Assembly: GCF_003122215.1 (NCBI RefSeq)
Contig: NZ_QEYD01000003.1
Span: 124,001-188,000, forward strand
Direction of reading: 5' to 3'
From: Pararhodobacter marinus
GTDB lineage: Bacteria; Pseudomonadota; Alphaproteobacteria; Rhodobacterales; Rhodobacteraceae
Length of the DNA: 64,000 bases
Positions 44,711 through 53,734 of the stretch are shown here, in pieces. Position numbers and translations under genes: made by a program. The stretch's first letter is position 1; each line of letters opens with the position of its first letter. The notes under the pieces were generated by a model, which was given only the letters and a program-made list of their open reading frames with translations, searched no databases and was not told the origin of the DNA.

Positions 44711-46057
44711 ATGTTCGAGAAAATCCTCATCGCCAACCGCGGCGAGATCGCGCTTCGGGTGATCCGCGCCTGCCGTGAGATGGGCATCAAATCCGTCGCC
44801 GTGCATTCCACCGCCGACAGCGACGCGATGCATGTCCGCATGGCCGACGAGGCGATCTGCATCGGCCCGGCGCCCTCGGTCGACAGCTACCTGCACATGG
44901 CCGCGATCATCTCGGCCTGTGAAATCTCGGGCGCGCAGGCGATCCATCCCGGTTATGGCTTCCTGTCGGAAAACGCCAATTTCGTGCAGATGGTCGAGGA
45001 TCACGACCTGACCTTCATCGGCCCCCGCGCCGAGCATATCCGCCAGATGGGCGACAAGATCACCGCCAAGGAAACCGCCAAGGCGCTGGGCATCCCGGTC
45101 GTGCCGGGATCCGAGGGCGGCGTGCCGGACCTTGAGACCGCGAAGAAGGTCGCGGGCGGCATGGGCTATCCGGTGATCATCAAGGCCACCGCCGGCGGCG
45201 GCGGGCGCGGCATGAAGGTCGCGAAATCGGAGACCGAGCTGGAAATGGCCTTCCGCACCGCGCGGTCTGAAGCCAAGGCCGCCTTCGGCAACGACGAGGT
45301 CTATATCGAGAAATACCTGCAAAAGCCGCGCCATATCGAGATCCAGGTCTTCGGCGACGGCAAGGGCGGCGCGGTGCATCTGGGCGAGCGCGACTGCTCG
45401 CTGCAGCGGCGCCACCAGAAGGTGCTGGAAGAGGCCCCCGGCCCGGTCATCACGGCCGAGCAGCGCGCCTGGATCGGCAAGGTCTGCGCGGACGCCATCG
45501 GCAAGATGCAATACGCCGGTGCCGGCACCATCGAGTTCCTGTTCGAGGACGGCGAGTTCTATTTCATCGAGATGAACACCCGTCTGCAGGTCGAGCATCC
45601 GGTGACGGAGGCGATCTTCGGCGTCGATCTGGTGCGCGAACAGATCCGGGTCGCGGCGGGCAACAGCCTGTCCTTCCGGCAGGAAGACCTGCAGGTTCTG
45701 GGCCATTCGATCGAGGTTCGCATCAATGCCGAGAGGCTGCCGAATTTCGCACCCTGCCCCGGCATGGTGAACACGTTCCACGCCCCCGGCGGGCTGGGCG
45801 TGCGGATGGATTCGGCGCTCTATGGCGGCTACCGGATCCCGCCCTATTACGACAGTCTGATCGGCAAGCTGATCGTGCATGGCCGCGACCGTCCCGAGGC
45901 GCTGGCGCGGCTGAAACGCGCGCTGGGCGAGCTGATCATCGACGGAATCGACACCACCGTGCCGCTGTTCTTCGCGCTTCTCGAGAACGAGGACGTGCTG
46001 AGCGGGAATTACGATATCCACTGGCTGGAAAAATTCCTCGCAGCCGAGTTGGGCTGA
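44711..46057 (+). CDS. accC: Biotin carboxylase of acetyl-CoA carboxylase
   Basis: A 448-residue ATP-grasp enzyme that carboxylates biotin on AccB using bicarbonate. It has [20 protein letters not shown], an ATP-binding loop [13 protein letters not shown], catalytic residues around [19 protein letters not shown] and [16 protein letters not shown]. Length is standard. It sits 10 bp after accB in one operon. A repeat copy follows 16 bp after the stop, then aat. Confidence 0.98.
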   Translation: MFEKILIANRGEIALRVIRACREMGIKSVAVHSTADSDAMHVRMADEAICIGPAPSVDSYLHMAAIISACEISGAQAIHPGYGFLSENANFVQMVEDHDLTFIGPRAEHIRQMGDKITAKETAKALGIPVVPGSEGGVPDLETAKKVAGGMGYPVIIKATAGGGGRGMKVAKSETELEMAFRTARSEAKAAFGNDEVYIEKYLQKPRHIEIQVFGDGKGGAVHLGERDCSLQRRHQKVLEEAPGPVITAEQRAWIGKVCADAIGKMQYAGAGTIEFLFEDGEFYFIEMNTRLQVEHPVTEAIFGVDLVREQIRVAAGNSLSFRQEDLQVLGHSIEVRINAERLPNFAPCPGMVNTFHAPGGLGVRMDSALYGGYRIPPYYDSLIGKLIVHGRDRPEALARLKRALGELIIDGIDTTVPLFFALLENEDVLSGNYDIHWLEKFLAAELG

Positions 46058-46073
46058 GCGGAAACCGGGCAAA

Positions 46074-46168
46074 GCGGGGGGCTGCCGCCCCCCGCACCCC
46101 CTGCCCAAAGGGGAAGCACGCTCCCCCTTTGGAAACCCCCGTGAGTATTTGTGACAAAGTGAAGGGGC
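46074..46168 (+). repeat. Rhodobacterales-type intergenic repeat, copy 6
   Basis: Two stems (46074-46082 with 46087-46095; 46105-46113 with 46124-46132) precede AACCCCCGTGAGTATTTGTG and ACAAAGTGAAGGGG. Located between accC and aat in the same orientation. Confidence 0.8.
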
Positions 46169-46171
46169 CGG

Positions 46172-46804
46172 ATGCGGCTGACGCCTGAACTGATCGTCAG
46201 AGCCTATGCGGGCGGTGTCTTTCCGATGGCAGAATCCGCCGACGATCCGGAGATTCACTGGTTCGAGCCGCGGCTCCGGGGGGTGTTGCCGCCGGAAGGG
46301 TTCCATGTCTCGCGCAGCCTGCGTCGCTCGCGCCGGCGGGGCGGGTTCCGGTTTTCCTGCGACACGGATTTCGACGGCGTGCTGGCGGCCTGTGCCGACC
46401 GCCCCGTCACCTGGATCAACGATGAGATCGCCGGGGTTTTCCGGGCGCTTCATGCCCGCGGCATGGCGCATTCGATCGAGGTGCGCGACGAGGCCGGAGC
46501 GCTGGCGGGCGGCCTGTACGGGCTGGCTCTGGGGGGCGCGTTCTTTGCCGAGAGCATGGTGTCGCTTGTCACCGACGGCTCGAAGCTGGCGCTGGCCGAG
46601 CTGATCGCGCGGCTGCGGCGCGGCGGGTTCTCGCTGGTGGATACGCAATACATGACGCCGCATCTGCAAAGCCTGGGCGGGATCGAGATGCCGCGCCATC
46701 GCTACCGCGCGGCTTTGCAGGCGGCGCTGGAGGCGGGGGCCGACCACGGCGCGGCCTTCGCGCCGGTCAATCTGGCCGCGACGGACGGTGCCTTCTGGTC
46801 ATAG
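46172..46804 (+). CDS. aat: Leucyl/phenylalanyl-tRNA--protein transferase
   Basis: A 210-residue enzyme that adds Leu or Phe to N-terminal Arg or Lys of proteins, marking them for ClpAP degradation (N-end rule). Family features include YAGGVFPMAES near the N-terminus, PEIHWFEPRLRGVLPPEGFH, CADRPVTWINDEI and the C-terminal LVDTQYMTPHLQSLGGIEMP RHR region. Length is usual for alphaproteobacteria. The 3' end overlaps the convergent phospholipase-D gene by six bases. Confidence 0.96.
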   Translation: MRLTPELIVRAYAGGVFPMAESADDPEIHWFEPRLRGVLPPEGFHVSRSLRRSRRRGGFRFSCDTDFDGVLAACADRPVTWINDEIAGVFRALHARGMAHSIEVRDEAGALAGGLYGLALGGAFFAESMVSLVTDGSKLALAELIARLRRGGFSLVDTQYMTPHLQSLGGIEMPRHRYRAALQAALEAGADHGAAFAPVNLAATDGAFWS

Positions 46805-48322
46805 GAAGCCGTGGATCGGCATATGGCCGATGCAGAAGGTCAGCGCGCGTTTCCACCAATTCGTCCCCGGTTCGAGATGGGTGGTTTCCGCGCCGCGCGT
46901 CCAGCGCAGGAGCTTCCCGTCGCGGCTGACGCGCCAGCCGCGCTGCGGGGCGCCGGCCGCGTCGAAGAGTTTCTGCAGCTCATCGATCAGCACCGGATCC
47001 TTGAACACGAGCCCCAGCTCGGTGTTCATGAAGGCCGAGCGCATGTCGAAATTGAACGAGCCCACGAAGGCCACCTTGCCGTCGACGACGAAGGTCTTCG
47101 CGTGCAGCATCGTGTTGGGATTGTCGGGACGCGCGGCTTCGACCAGGCGGATCCCGGCCTTGAGAAGCCGGGGCCGGTACCAGCGATAGGCGCCGTAGAC
47201 CAGCACGCTGTCCGAACGGCCCAGCCCGTTGGTGATGATCTCGATATCGACGCCCTTTTCGGCCAGGGCCACGAGTTGCGCAAGGCCGCGCTTTCCGGGC
47301 ACCAGATAGGGCGTCATGATCCGCAATTCGCGTGTTGCGGAGTTCACGATCGGCATCAGCGAGCCGGGCAGCCAGCCGTTGCGGCGTTCGCGCAGCGCCT
47401 TTTCCGGCGGGTCGCCCAGAAATTCCAGGCTGTCGATCCAGCGCAGGAGATCGAGCTTCAGCGTTTCGGTCGTGCCTTCGAGCACCGGCACGCTCATATC
47501 CTCGATGCGCTTGCGGTTCGCCGGCTCGGCGAGGAAGCGGGCGATGAAAGAGCGGAACCGTTTCAGGCGCGTGTCCTTGCCCAAGCGGATGGTGCGCAGG
47601 GGCAGCGCGACGTTCGAGTTCCAGAAATTGTCGTAAAGCTCGCCCATCCCGCGCAGGACGGAACCCGCGACCAGCGCGTCGAGATCGTCAAAGCACATGC
47701 CGCCGGATTTCGGCGCCCCGAAATAGGAATCGCCGACATTGCGCCCGCCGGTCACGCCGATCCGGTAATCGGCGATGAACATCTTGTTGTGCATGCGCCG
47801 GTTATACGGCAGCAGGTTCATCATCAGCTCGATCCCGCGCAGCACGCTCCAGTCGCGGTTGCGGATCGGGTTGAAGAGCCGCACCTCGATGCCCGGATGG
47901 CGATCCATCGACCGATAGGCGGGCACCCGGCCCAGCATGTTCACATCGTCGATGAGGATCCGGACCCTGACCCCGCGATCGGCGGCGGCGAGGATCTCGG
48001 AGGCCATCAGCCGCCCGCACAGGTCGTCTTCCCAGATATAATACATCAGATCGAGGCTGCGCTCGGCGCCCCGCGCCAGCGCGATGCGGATCGCGAGGGC
48101 TTCGTGTTCGTTGGGCACGAGCCGGATGCCGGACAGGCCGGGATGTGCCTCTTCCTTTTCGGCCATGAGCTTGTCATAGGCCGTCTCGTCACCCCAGGGG
48201 ATCATGTGGCCGGGCTTTCCGCGCGCTTTCTTCGCGAAACGGCCCACCATCCACAAGCCGGTAGCCACCAAGACCACCAAGAGGGCCGCGCCCGAGGCGG
48301 CCCATCCGATCCATTCGGTCAT
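46799..48322 (-). CDS. Phospholipase D family protein, cardiolipin-synthase-like
   Basis: A 507-residue membrane-anchored protein. A TM helix near the N-terminus (GWAASGAALLVVLVATGLWM) precedes two HKD motifs, HNKMFIADYRIGVTGGRN near residue 175 and HAKTFVVDGKVAFVGSFN near 405, so both catalytic half-sites are intact. The arrangement resembles ClsC/YmdC-type cardiolipin synthases, which condense phosphatidylglycerol with another phospholipid. A phospholipase role is also possible. The ATG at 48322 overlaps the stop of the upstream endonuclease/exonuclease/phosphatase gene (ATGA), so the two are coupled. Confidence 0.88.
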   Translation of the reverse strand: MTEWIGWAASGAALLVVLVATGLWMVGRFAKKARGKPGHMIPWGDETAYDKLMAEKEEAHPGLSGIRLVPNEHEALAIRIALARGAERSLDLMYYIWEDDLCGRLMASEILAAADRGVRVRILIDDVNMLGRVPAYRSMDRHPGIEVRLFNPIRNRDWSVLRGIELMMNLLPYNRRMHNKMFIADYRIGVTGGRNVGDSYFGAPKSGGMCFDDLDALVAGSVLRGMGELYDNFWNSNVALPLRTIRLGKDTRLKRFRSFIARFLAEPANRKRIEDMSVPVLEGTTETLKLDLLRWIDSLEFLGDPPEKALRERRNGWLPGSLMPIVNSATRELRIMTPYLVPGKRGLAQLVALAEKGVDIEIITNGLGRSDSVLVYGAYRWYRPRLLKAGIRLVEAARPDNPNTMLHAKTFVVDGKVAFVGSFNFDMRSAFMNTELGLVFKDPVLIDELQKLFDAAGAPQRGWRVSRDGKLLRWTRGAETTHLEPGTNWWKRALTFCIGHMPIHGFL

Positions 48323-49038
48323 GCGGAAATCCTTATCCGGGCGCGGATCGGAAGATGGTCCGACGCAAGACGCGCAAGCGGCGAGATATGGGGCGCGAGA
48401 TCGACGACCTCGGCGCGGGTGCAGCCGATGATCCGGTCCAGCGGCAGGACCGGACGCCGGGCGGGAAAGCTGGGCGCGAAATGGGTGCGGTGGACCGCAT
48501 CCAGCCCGGACCGGAGCGGCATGAGCGAGCAGGTCACGCCGCGCCGCCATTCGTTCATGTCACCCATCATCAGCGTCGGATGGTCGGGGTCGATCTCGTC
48601 CACCAGGCGGTGCGATTGCTGCAGGCGAGAGGCCTTGAGCAGGCCAAGATGGGTGGCGATCACCCTCAGGCTGTGGGTTTCGAAATCGAGATCCGCGACG
48701 ATCGCGCCGCGGGGCTCGAATCCCGGCAGGTCGATCACCCGCGCGTCGCGCAGGGTGGCGTTGCGAAACAGCAGGAGATTGCCGTGCCAGCCATGCGCGG
48801 CCTCGCTCTTGCGGGTGCTCAGCATCACCGGCGTCAGGCCGGTGGCGTCGCTGAGCTCGTCAAGGTCAAGGATGCCGCGCCGATCCCCGAAACGGCGATC
48901 CACCTCCTGCAGCGCGACGAGATCGGCATCCAGCTCGCGGATGACGCTGATCGTGCGATGCGGGTCGCGCCGCCGGTCGGTGCCGACGGCTTTGTGGACA
49001 TTGTAGGATCCGACGATCAGTTCGGGCGATTGCGGCAT
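48319..49038 (-). CDS. Endonuclease/exonuclease/phosphatase-family protein
   Basis: A 239-residue EEP-fold hydrolase. It has IVGSYNVHKAVGTD, LVALQEVD (metal-binding Glu), ATHLGL, MMGDMNEW and a final SDHLPI (catalytic Asp-His). These residues define a Mg-dependent phosphodiesterase or phosphatase. No signal peptide is seen. It is translationally coupled to the PLD-family gene downstream, a pairing that suggests a shared phospholipid or phosphodiester task, unproven. ATG 49038 begins at the family-like PQSPELIVGSYN; the open frame extends into the tandem-repeat region upstream. Confidence 0.87.
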   Translation of the reverse strand: MPQSPELIVGSYNVHKAVGTDRRRDPHRTISVIRELDADLVALQEVDRRFGDRRGILDLDELSDATGLTPVMLSTRKSEAAHGWHGNLLLFRNATLRDARVIDLPGFEPRGAIVADLDFETHSLRVIATHLGLLKASRLQQSHRLVDEIDPDHPTLMMGDMNEWRRGVTCSLMPLRSGLDAVHRTHFAPSFPARRPVLPLDRIIGCTRAEVVDLAPHISPLARLASDHLPIRARIRISA

Positions 49039-49058
49039 GGGGCGGGACCGGGGGGCCA

Positions 49059-49091
49059 GTTCGGACAAGGTTCGGACAAGGTTTGGACAAG
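49059..49091 (-). repeat. Three tandem 11-bp repeats upstream of the EEP-PLD operon
   Basis: GTTCGGACAAG at 49059-49069 and 49070-49080, then GTTTGGACAAG at 49081-49091. Three head-to-tail copies at about one helical turn each, ending 21 bp before the start codon of the minus-strand gene. Candidate regulator-binding array or slipped-strand hot spot. Confidence 0.7.
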
Positions 49092-49189
49092 GGGCGGGGC
49101 GAAAGGTGGCAGCGCTTCCTTCCATATGGGGCGCCCCGCGAAACCGGCAATGGCTGCGTCCCGTTGTGCCACGCTTCCTGTCTCTCCGG

Positions 49190-50962
49190 TCAATCCTCGC
49201 CGGTCAGGCATTTGCGGGCGAAAGCGGCGATCCGGGCCACGACCTTTTCGGGCTGGCTGTAGAGCAGAAGCTGCCCCTCGTGGTCGATCTCCTCCAGATG
49301 CATGCGCCCGTATCGCTGCGCGAAGACGCGCACGCTGTCGAAGCTGACGACCGGGTCCATCACCCCGTGGATCAACAGCACCGGGCAGTCCGAGCCCACG
49401 ACCAGCGCCGACCAGTCGCGGGTGACATGCCACGCGTCGATCTGGAATGCCTTCTGCCCCTGGGCGACCGTGTAGCGATACCCTTCGAGGATCGACTGCC
49501 CGATATGCGAGCGTTCGATCACCTCGCGGTCGCGTGACCCGCGCGAATAGAGCGGCGTCATGAAACGCTGCGGGCTGCTGGAATCGATCTGGGCCATGCC
49601 GGCGCGCAGCACCGCCGGCAACAGCGCGGGGGCGAAACGGGCGGTGTAGGCGACGGCACGCTGGCGCGGGGTCATCGTGGCGAATTGTTCGATCGACACG
49701 ATGGGCACGCAGGCTGCGACCCCGGCGATCCCCGCGACCGAGGCCCCGAGCCGCGCAGCGGCGGCATAGGCATAGATCGCCCCCGCCATATGACCCAGCA
49801 CGACGACGCGCGGCAGGTCCAGGACCTGCAGGACGCGGGCGAGATCGCGCGCGAACAGGTCGGGCGCGTCGCGGACCCTTGGATCGACATAGGAATTGCC
49901 GAAATTGGCGCGCATCGGGGCGTAAAGCCGGATGCCCGCCTGGTACAGGGCGGGCTCGACATGTCGCAGGCATCCCAGACCTTCGAGCATCCCGTGGACG
50001 AAAACCACGGGCAGACCGTCCTCGGGGCCCAGAACCATCACCGGCATCTTGCGGCCTTCGCCCAGTTCGATGAGCCGCTCATCGCCGCCGCCGTCGCCCG
50101 CCGGCGTATCGACCTGGTTTTCCCGGTCCGGCCCGTGCAGCATCACCGCGCCGACCAGCCGCATCAGCTCGGGCTGGCTGCCGGTGCGGGTTTTCGAGAA
50201 CACGGATTTCAGTTGCGCGCGCAGCGTGTTGAGCGACCGACCCGTGCGCTGGGACACGGCGGGCAGATCGCCGCCCCGCGTAAGTTCGTGCACAAGGTCC
50301 ACCTCGCGCGGGGTCAGCCGGAAGCTTTCGACCAGAACCCGCGCCAGCGCCGGGGTCCACCCCACGTTCATGGTCCGCAACTCGGTCACGAAGCCGTCGC
50401 CCTCGGGGTCGCGCAGCGAGGTGATCGACACAAGCCCCCCGCCGGGCAGCGAGGCGGTCGCCTCGGACCCGGACTCGGCCAGAGACAGAACCGCGAAACG
50501 CCCCGATGACGGCGCGCGCGAAAAGGCCGAAAGGAACCCCTTCAGCCGCGCGGCGCTGTCGGGCTCCAGCGCGTCGCGGATGGCGTCAAGCGTGACGGGA
50601 CTGCCGAAGATCTCAGCGGCTTCGGGGCCGGCGAAGGACACCGTGCCCTCGCGCGCGATTCGTACCAGCGGCGGATCCGCCGCGCTTGCGCCCGGCACGA
50701 TGGTCTCGCCGCGGCCCATGCGTTCGAACAGCGCAAAGGCCCGGCGAAAATGCGCCTCGATCACCGGGTCTTCAAGCTGCCGCGTCGAGGACGTGTCCGA
50801 TATCCGCAATTCCCCCAGACGGCGCGCTGCCTGATCGACGAAATCGGACCAGTCTTCCATGAAGGCGTCATAATGCTCGGGGCGCAGCACCACCTCGTAA
50901 ATGCTGCCGATGAGTCGCGCCCGCTCGGCATCAAGGGCATCGCTTTCGGGATCTCCGCGCAT
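49190..50962 (-). CDS. LuxR-type HTH fused to an alpha/beta-hydrolase fold lacking the nucleophile serine
   Basis: A 590-residue two-part protein. Residues about 20-210 look like a PAS-like region, and 213-265 form a LuxR helix-turn-helix (FRLTPREVDLVHELTRGGDL, RTGRSLNTLRAQLKSVFSKT). From about 290 there is an alpha/beta hydrolase with HGMLEGLGCL and a nucleophile elbow reading VVVLGHMAGAIYA. The expected Ser is Met392, confirmed in the DNA (CAT ATG GCG). Acid (HGVMDPVV) and histidine (IDHEGQ) are retained. It is probably a ligand-sensing transcription factor rather than an enzyme. ATG 50962 is preferred (AAGG six bases upstream) over an upstream TTG. Confidence 0.88.
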   Translation of the reverse strand: MRGDPESDALDAERARLIGSIYEVVLRPEHYDAFMEDWSDFVDQAARRLGELRISDTSSTRQLEDPVIEAHFRRAFALFERMGRGETIVPGASAADPPLVRIAREGTVSFAGPEAAEIFGSPVTLDAIRDALEPDSAARLKGFLSAFSRAPSSGRFAVLSLAESGSEATASLPGGGLVSITSLRDPEGDGFVTELRTMNVGWTPALARVLVESFRLTPREVDLVHELTRGGDLPAVSQRTGRSLNTLRAQLKSVFSKTRTGSQPELMRLVGAVMLHGPDRENQVDTPAGDGGGDERLIELGEGRKMPVMVLGPEDGLPVVFVHGMLEGLGCLRHVEPALYQAGIRLYAPMRANFGNSYVDPRVRDAPDLFARDLARVLQVLDLPRVVVLGHMAGAIYAYAAAARLGASVAGIAGVAACVPIVSIEQFATMTPRQRAVAYTARFAPALLPAVLRAGMAQIDSSSPQRFMTPLYSRGSRDREVIERSHIGQSILEGYRYTVAQGQKAFQIDAWHVTRDWSALVVGSDCPVLLIHGVMDPVVSFDSVRVFAQRYGRMHLEEIDHEGQLLLYSQPEKVVARIAAFARKCLTGED

Positions 50963-51380
50963 CGGGGCCTTCAAAGGTTGAGACAAGCGTTCCAGAAACG
51001 CCCATCATGCACCATTTATCAGGAAAATACGACTTTATTAACCCGAATGGGTGAAGCCGCGCGCGCGATTTCGGAGGATGCTGGGATCATTGAGTGACGC
51101 AGGCTTTTCGATCACCCGTTGACCGAGCCAGAGGGTCGCAGTGGTTTCCAACCCGTCGATGTCAGGACCGGCGCGGTGCGCCGTTTCCCGCGATATCGGG
51201 GGGGATTTCACCGGGATCGCTACGCTGGGGCCGCTTCTGTCCGGCATGTGCCCGCGCCAATTCGACCGTGCGGGCTGTCGCTGCCGAGGCGATGCTCAGG
51301 CCGGGCCAACCGGGAAACAGGTTGGCCCGGCCGCCGTTTACGCGCGGTGCGGGCGCGATGGCCCGGCCGCCAAGCCGGTC
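50963..51380. other. Gene-free interval between the LuxR-hydrolase gene and edd
   Basis: About 418 bp. It contains the promoter of the LuxR-hydrolase gene, including an AT-rich stretch near 51020-51045 (ACGACTTTATTAACCC), and a perfect hairpin at 51299-51332 downstream of edd. Open frames here are short or antisense to edd and not family-like. Confidence 0.45.
51299..51332 (-). terminator. Perfect hairpin downstream of edd
   Basis: A 13-bp perfect stem (51299-51311 and 51320-51332, loop GGGAAACA) lies 48 nt beyond the edd stop. The minus strand has no U-tract after it, so it may stabilise the 3' end or work with Rho. Confidence 0.55.
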
Positions 51381-53186
51381 TCAGAACAGGATCGAGGCGC
51401 CCTCGGTCGCATCGGTCGCGCCCGCGCGCAGGCGGGCGAACAGCTCGCGCCCGACGCCGAAATTGTTCGCGCTCAGATCGGCCACGACCGGCTCGCGGCT
51501 GTCGAAATCCGGCTCCAGCACGCTCAGCTCACCCGTTACCGCGTCCAGCCGTACCCGGTCGCCGTCGCGCAGCTTGGCAATCGGCCCGCCTGCCGCCGCT
51601 TCGGGCGCGACATGGATCGCCGCCGGGACCTTGCCCGACGCGCCCGACATCCGGCCATCCGTGACCAGCGCGACCTTCAGCCCGCGATCCTGCAGCACGG
51701 CCAGAACCGGCGTCAGCGAATGCAGTTCGGGCATCCCGTTGGCGCGCGGCCCCTGAAACCGGACGACGACCACCGTATCCTCGGTGAACGCGCCCGCCTG
51801 GAACGCGGCCTTGACCGCGGGCTGGTCGGAAAAGACCCGCGCGCGCGCTTCGATCACGTGGTTCTCGGGTTTCACCGCCGAGACCTTGATCACGCCCTGC
51901 CCCAGATTGCCGGTCAGCTGTTTCAGCCCGCCGGTCGGCTGGAACGGATCCTTCGCGCTGCGCAGGATCCGGTCATTGAGCGTCTCGGCCGGGCCATCGA
52001 CCCAGGTCAGCGCGCCGTCGATCAGCTTCGGCTCCCGCGCATAACGCGCCAGCCCGGTGCCCGCGACGGTTTCGACATCCTCGTGCAACAGCCCCGCATC
52101 CAGCAATTGCCCGATCAGATAGCCCAGACCGCCCGCGGCGTGGAAATGGTTCACGTCGGCGAGTCCGTTGGGATAGACCTTGGCCAGAAGCGGCACGACC
52201 GAGGCGACGGCTTCGAAATCCTCGAGCGTCAGGGTGATACCCGCCGCCTTCGCCATGGCCGGCAGGTGCAGGATCAGGTTGGTCGAACCGCCGGTCGCCA
52301 TCAGCCCGACCATGCCGTTGACGAAGGCCCGCTCGTCCAGCACATGCCCCGCCGGGCGCCAGTCATTGCCCAGATGCGTGATCGCCGCCGCCCGGTGCAC
52401 GGCGGCCTTGGTCAGTGCCTCGCGCAGGCCGGTGCCGGGATTGACGAAGGCCGCGCCGGGCAGCATCAGACCCATGATCTCCATCAGCATTTGGTTGGTG
52501 TTCGCGGTGCCGTAGAAAGTACAGGTCCCCGGCCCGTGATAGCTGGCCATTTCCGAGGCCATCAGTTCGTCCCGCGTGGCCTGGCCCTGGGCAAACGCCT
52601 GGCGGACCTTGGCCTTCTCGTCGTTGGGAATGCCCGAGGTCATCGGCCCCGCCGGCACGAAGACCGCCGGGACATGGCCAAAGGTCGCCGCCGCCATCAC
52701 CAGCCCCGGCACGATCTTGTCGCAGACCCCCAGCCAGAGCGCTGCATCGTAGCAATCGTGGCTCATCGCCACCGCCGAGGCCAGCGCGATCGTGTCGCGA
52801 GACATCAGCGACAATTCCATCCCGACCCGGCCCTGCGTGACACCGTCGCACATCGCAGGCACGCCGCCCGCGACCTGCGCTGTGGCCCCAGCCGCCCGCG
52901 CGGCCTCGCGGATGACGGCGGGATATGTTTCGAAGGGCTGATGCGCCGAGAGCATGTCGTTATAGGCGGTGACAATCCCCAGATTGGGTTGCCGGTCGGC
53001 CGCCAAGGCCGCCTTGTCCTCGCCCATCGCCGCATAGGCATGCGCGGCATTCGAACAGGCCAGATGCGCGCGCGCCGGTCCCTGTTCGGCGGCCTGTGCC
53101 AGCCGGTCCAGATAGGCGTCGCGCGCCGGGCGCGACCGCTCGATGATGCGGTCGGTGACGTCACGGATACGGGGATCGAGGGTCAT
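51381..53186 (-). CDS. edd: 6-Phosphogluconate dehydratase (Entner-Doudoroff)
   Basis: A 601-residue [4Fe-4S] dehydratase of the IlvD/Edd family that converts 6-phosphogluconate to 2-keto-3-deoxy-6-phosphogluconate. It has [20 protein letters not shown], the cluster cysteines in [33 protein letters not shown] and [18 protein letters not shown], plus the C-terminal [19 protein letters not shown]. Length is typical. A candidate LacI-type operator lies 52 bp upstream, with a counterpart at the same spacing before eda. The enzyme product is the substrate of Eda. Confidence 0.97.
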   Translation of the reverse strand: MTLDPRIRDVTDRIIERSRPARDAYLDRLAQAAEQGPARAHLACSNAAHAYAAMGEDKAALAADRQPNLGIVTAYNDMLSAHQPFETYPAVIREAARAAGATAQVAGGVPAMCDGVTQGRVGMELSLMSRDTIALASAVAMSHDCYDAALWLGVCDKIVPGLVMAAATFGHVPAVFVPAGPMTSGIPNDEKAKVRQAFAQGQATRDELMASEMASYHGPGTCTFYGTANTNQMLMEIMGLMLPGAAFVNPGTGLREALTKAAVHRAAAITHLGNDWRPAGHVLDERAFVNGMVGLMATGGSTNLILHLPAMAKAAGITLTLEDFEAVASVVPLLAKVYPNGLADVNHFHAAGGLGYLIGQLLDAGLLHEDVETVAGTGLARYAREPKLIDGALTWVDGPAETLNDRILRSAKDPFQPTGGLKQLTGNLGQGVIKVSAVKPENHVIEARARVFSDQPAVKAAFQAGAFTEDTVVVVRFQGPRANGMPELHSLTPVLAVLQDRGLKVALVTDGRMSGASGKVPAAIHVAPEAAAGGPIAKLRDGDRVRLDAVTGELSVLEPDFDSREPVVADLSANNFGVGRELFARLRAGATDATEGASILF

Positions 53187-53238
53187 GAAGGGCCTCGTCT
53201 GCGTGGGAATGTCGGGAATACTCGCGCCCGTTATAAGG

Positions 53239-53252
53239 CGTTATCGCTAACA
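53239..53252 (-). promoter_or_regulatory. Candidate LacI-type operator upstream of edd
   Basis: Read toward edd the sequence is TGTTAGCGATAACG (GTTA-N4-TAAC core), 52 bp before the start codon. It resembles GntR/LacI-family sites and the site upstream of eda (55861-55874), which has the same orientation and spacing. The binding regulator is not in the window. Confidence 0.6.
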
Positions 53253-53432
53253 CCGCAAGGCAGCGCCCGATGTTTCGGCGTGAACTTTCGGCATCACTGC
53301 GTGGCTTCCCGCAAGCCTTGCATTTCGTGCAAGGCGGCAATGTGTACATGGACGTAGCAGATTGCTGCATCGCGGCGTAGATTGGCTTCAGGAAAACGGA
53401 TCGCGAGACAGCTCGCACAAAGGATGACGACC

Positions 53433-53588
53433 ATGACCGACATGCCCGAATTCAAAGAGATCGACCTTGCAACGCTTGAGCGTCAGGCCCGTGAGATGCA
53501 GGCTCAGGCGCTGGCTGAAGGCTTCCGCTCGCTGCGCCGCGGCATCGTGAGCTTCTTCTCGCGCGGCGCACAGGCCCGTCACGCCTGA
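53433..53588 (+). CDS. Small helical protein of a Rhodobacterales family (RSP_7527-like)
   Basis: A 51-residue protein. The acidic-amphipathic N-terminus (MTDMPEFKEIDLATLERQAR) is followed by a helix and a short Arg-rich C-terminus (SLRRGIVSFFSRGAQARHA) recalling DUF1127-type small proteins. From memory it matches the family labelled RSP_7527 in Rhodobacter. AAAGGA lies about eight bases before ATG 53433; other in-frame ATGs at 53424 and 53442 are less well placed. It is divergent from edd and followed by a hairpin at 53636-53668, so it may be transcribed alone. DUF1127-like members of this size have been linked to RNA turnover, but no function is shown here. Confidence 0.72.
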   Translation: MTDMPEFKEIDLATLERQAREMQAQALAEGFRSLRRGIVSFFSRGAQARHA

Positions 53589-53635
53589 CGCAAAGCGAGG
53601 CGCCACGATCACGCCCCGCACATAGCTCTGCTTTC

Positions 53636-53668
53636 ACCGCCCTGCATCCCGACTGGATGCGGGGCGGT
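53636..53668 (+). terminator. Hairpin downstream of the 51-residue gene
   Basis: A 14-nt stem with one G-T pair (53636-53649 and 53655-53668, loop CGACT) lies 47 nt after the small gene and ahead of the methyltransferase. GTCGCTTTGG follows; this is weakly T-rich. A plausible terminator or attenuating hairpin in the methyltransferase leader. Confidence 0.55.
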
Positions 53669-53734
53669 GTCGCTTTGGCCTTCCGCAAATGGGTCCGGGC
53701 CGTTAATGAGAGCGCAAGCGATCTGGAAAGCCCG

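Noticed and set aside
51141-53357. Long plus-strand frame opposite edd
   Set aside because: Same antisense artefact; edd motifs are unambiguous on the other strand.
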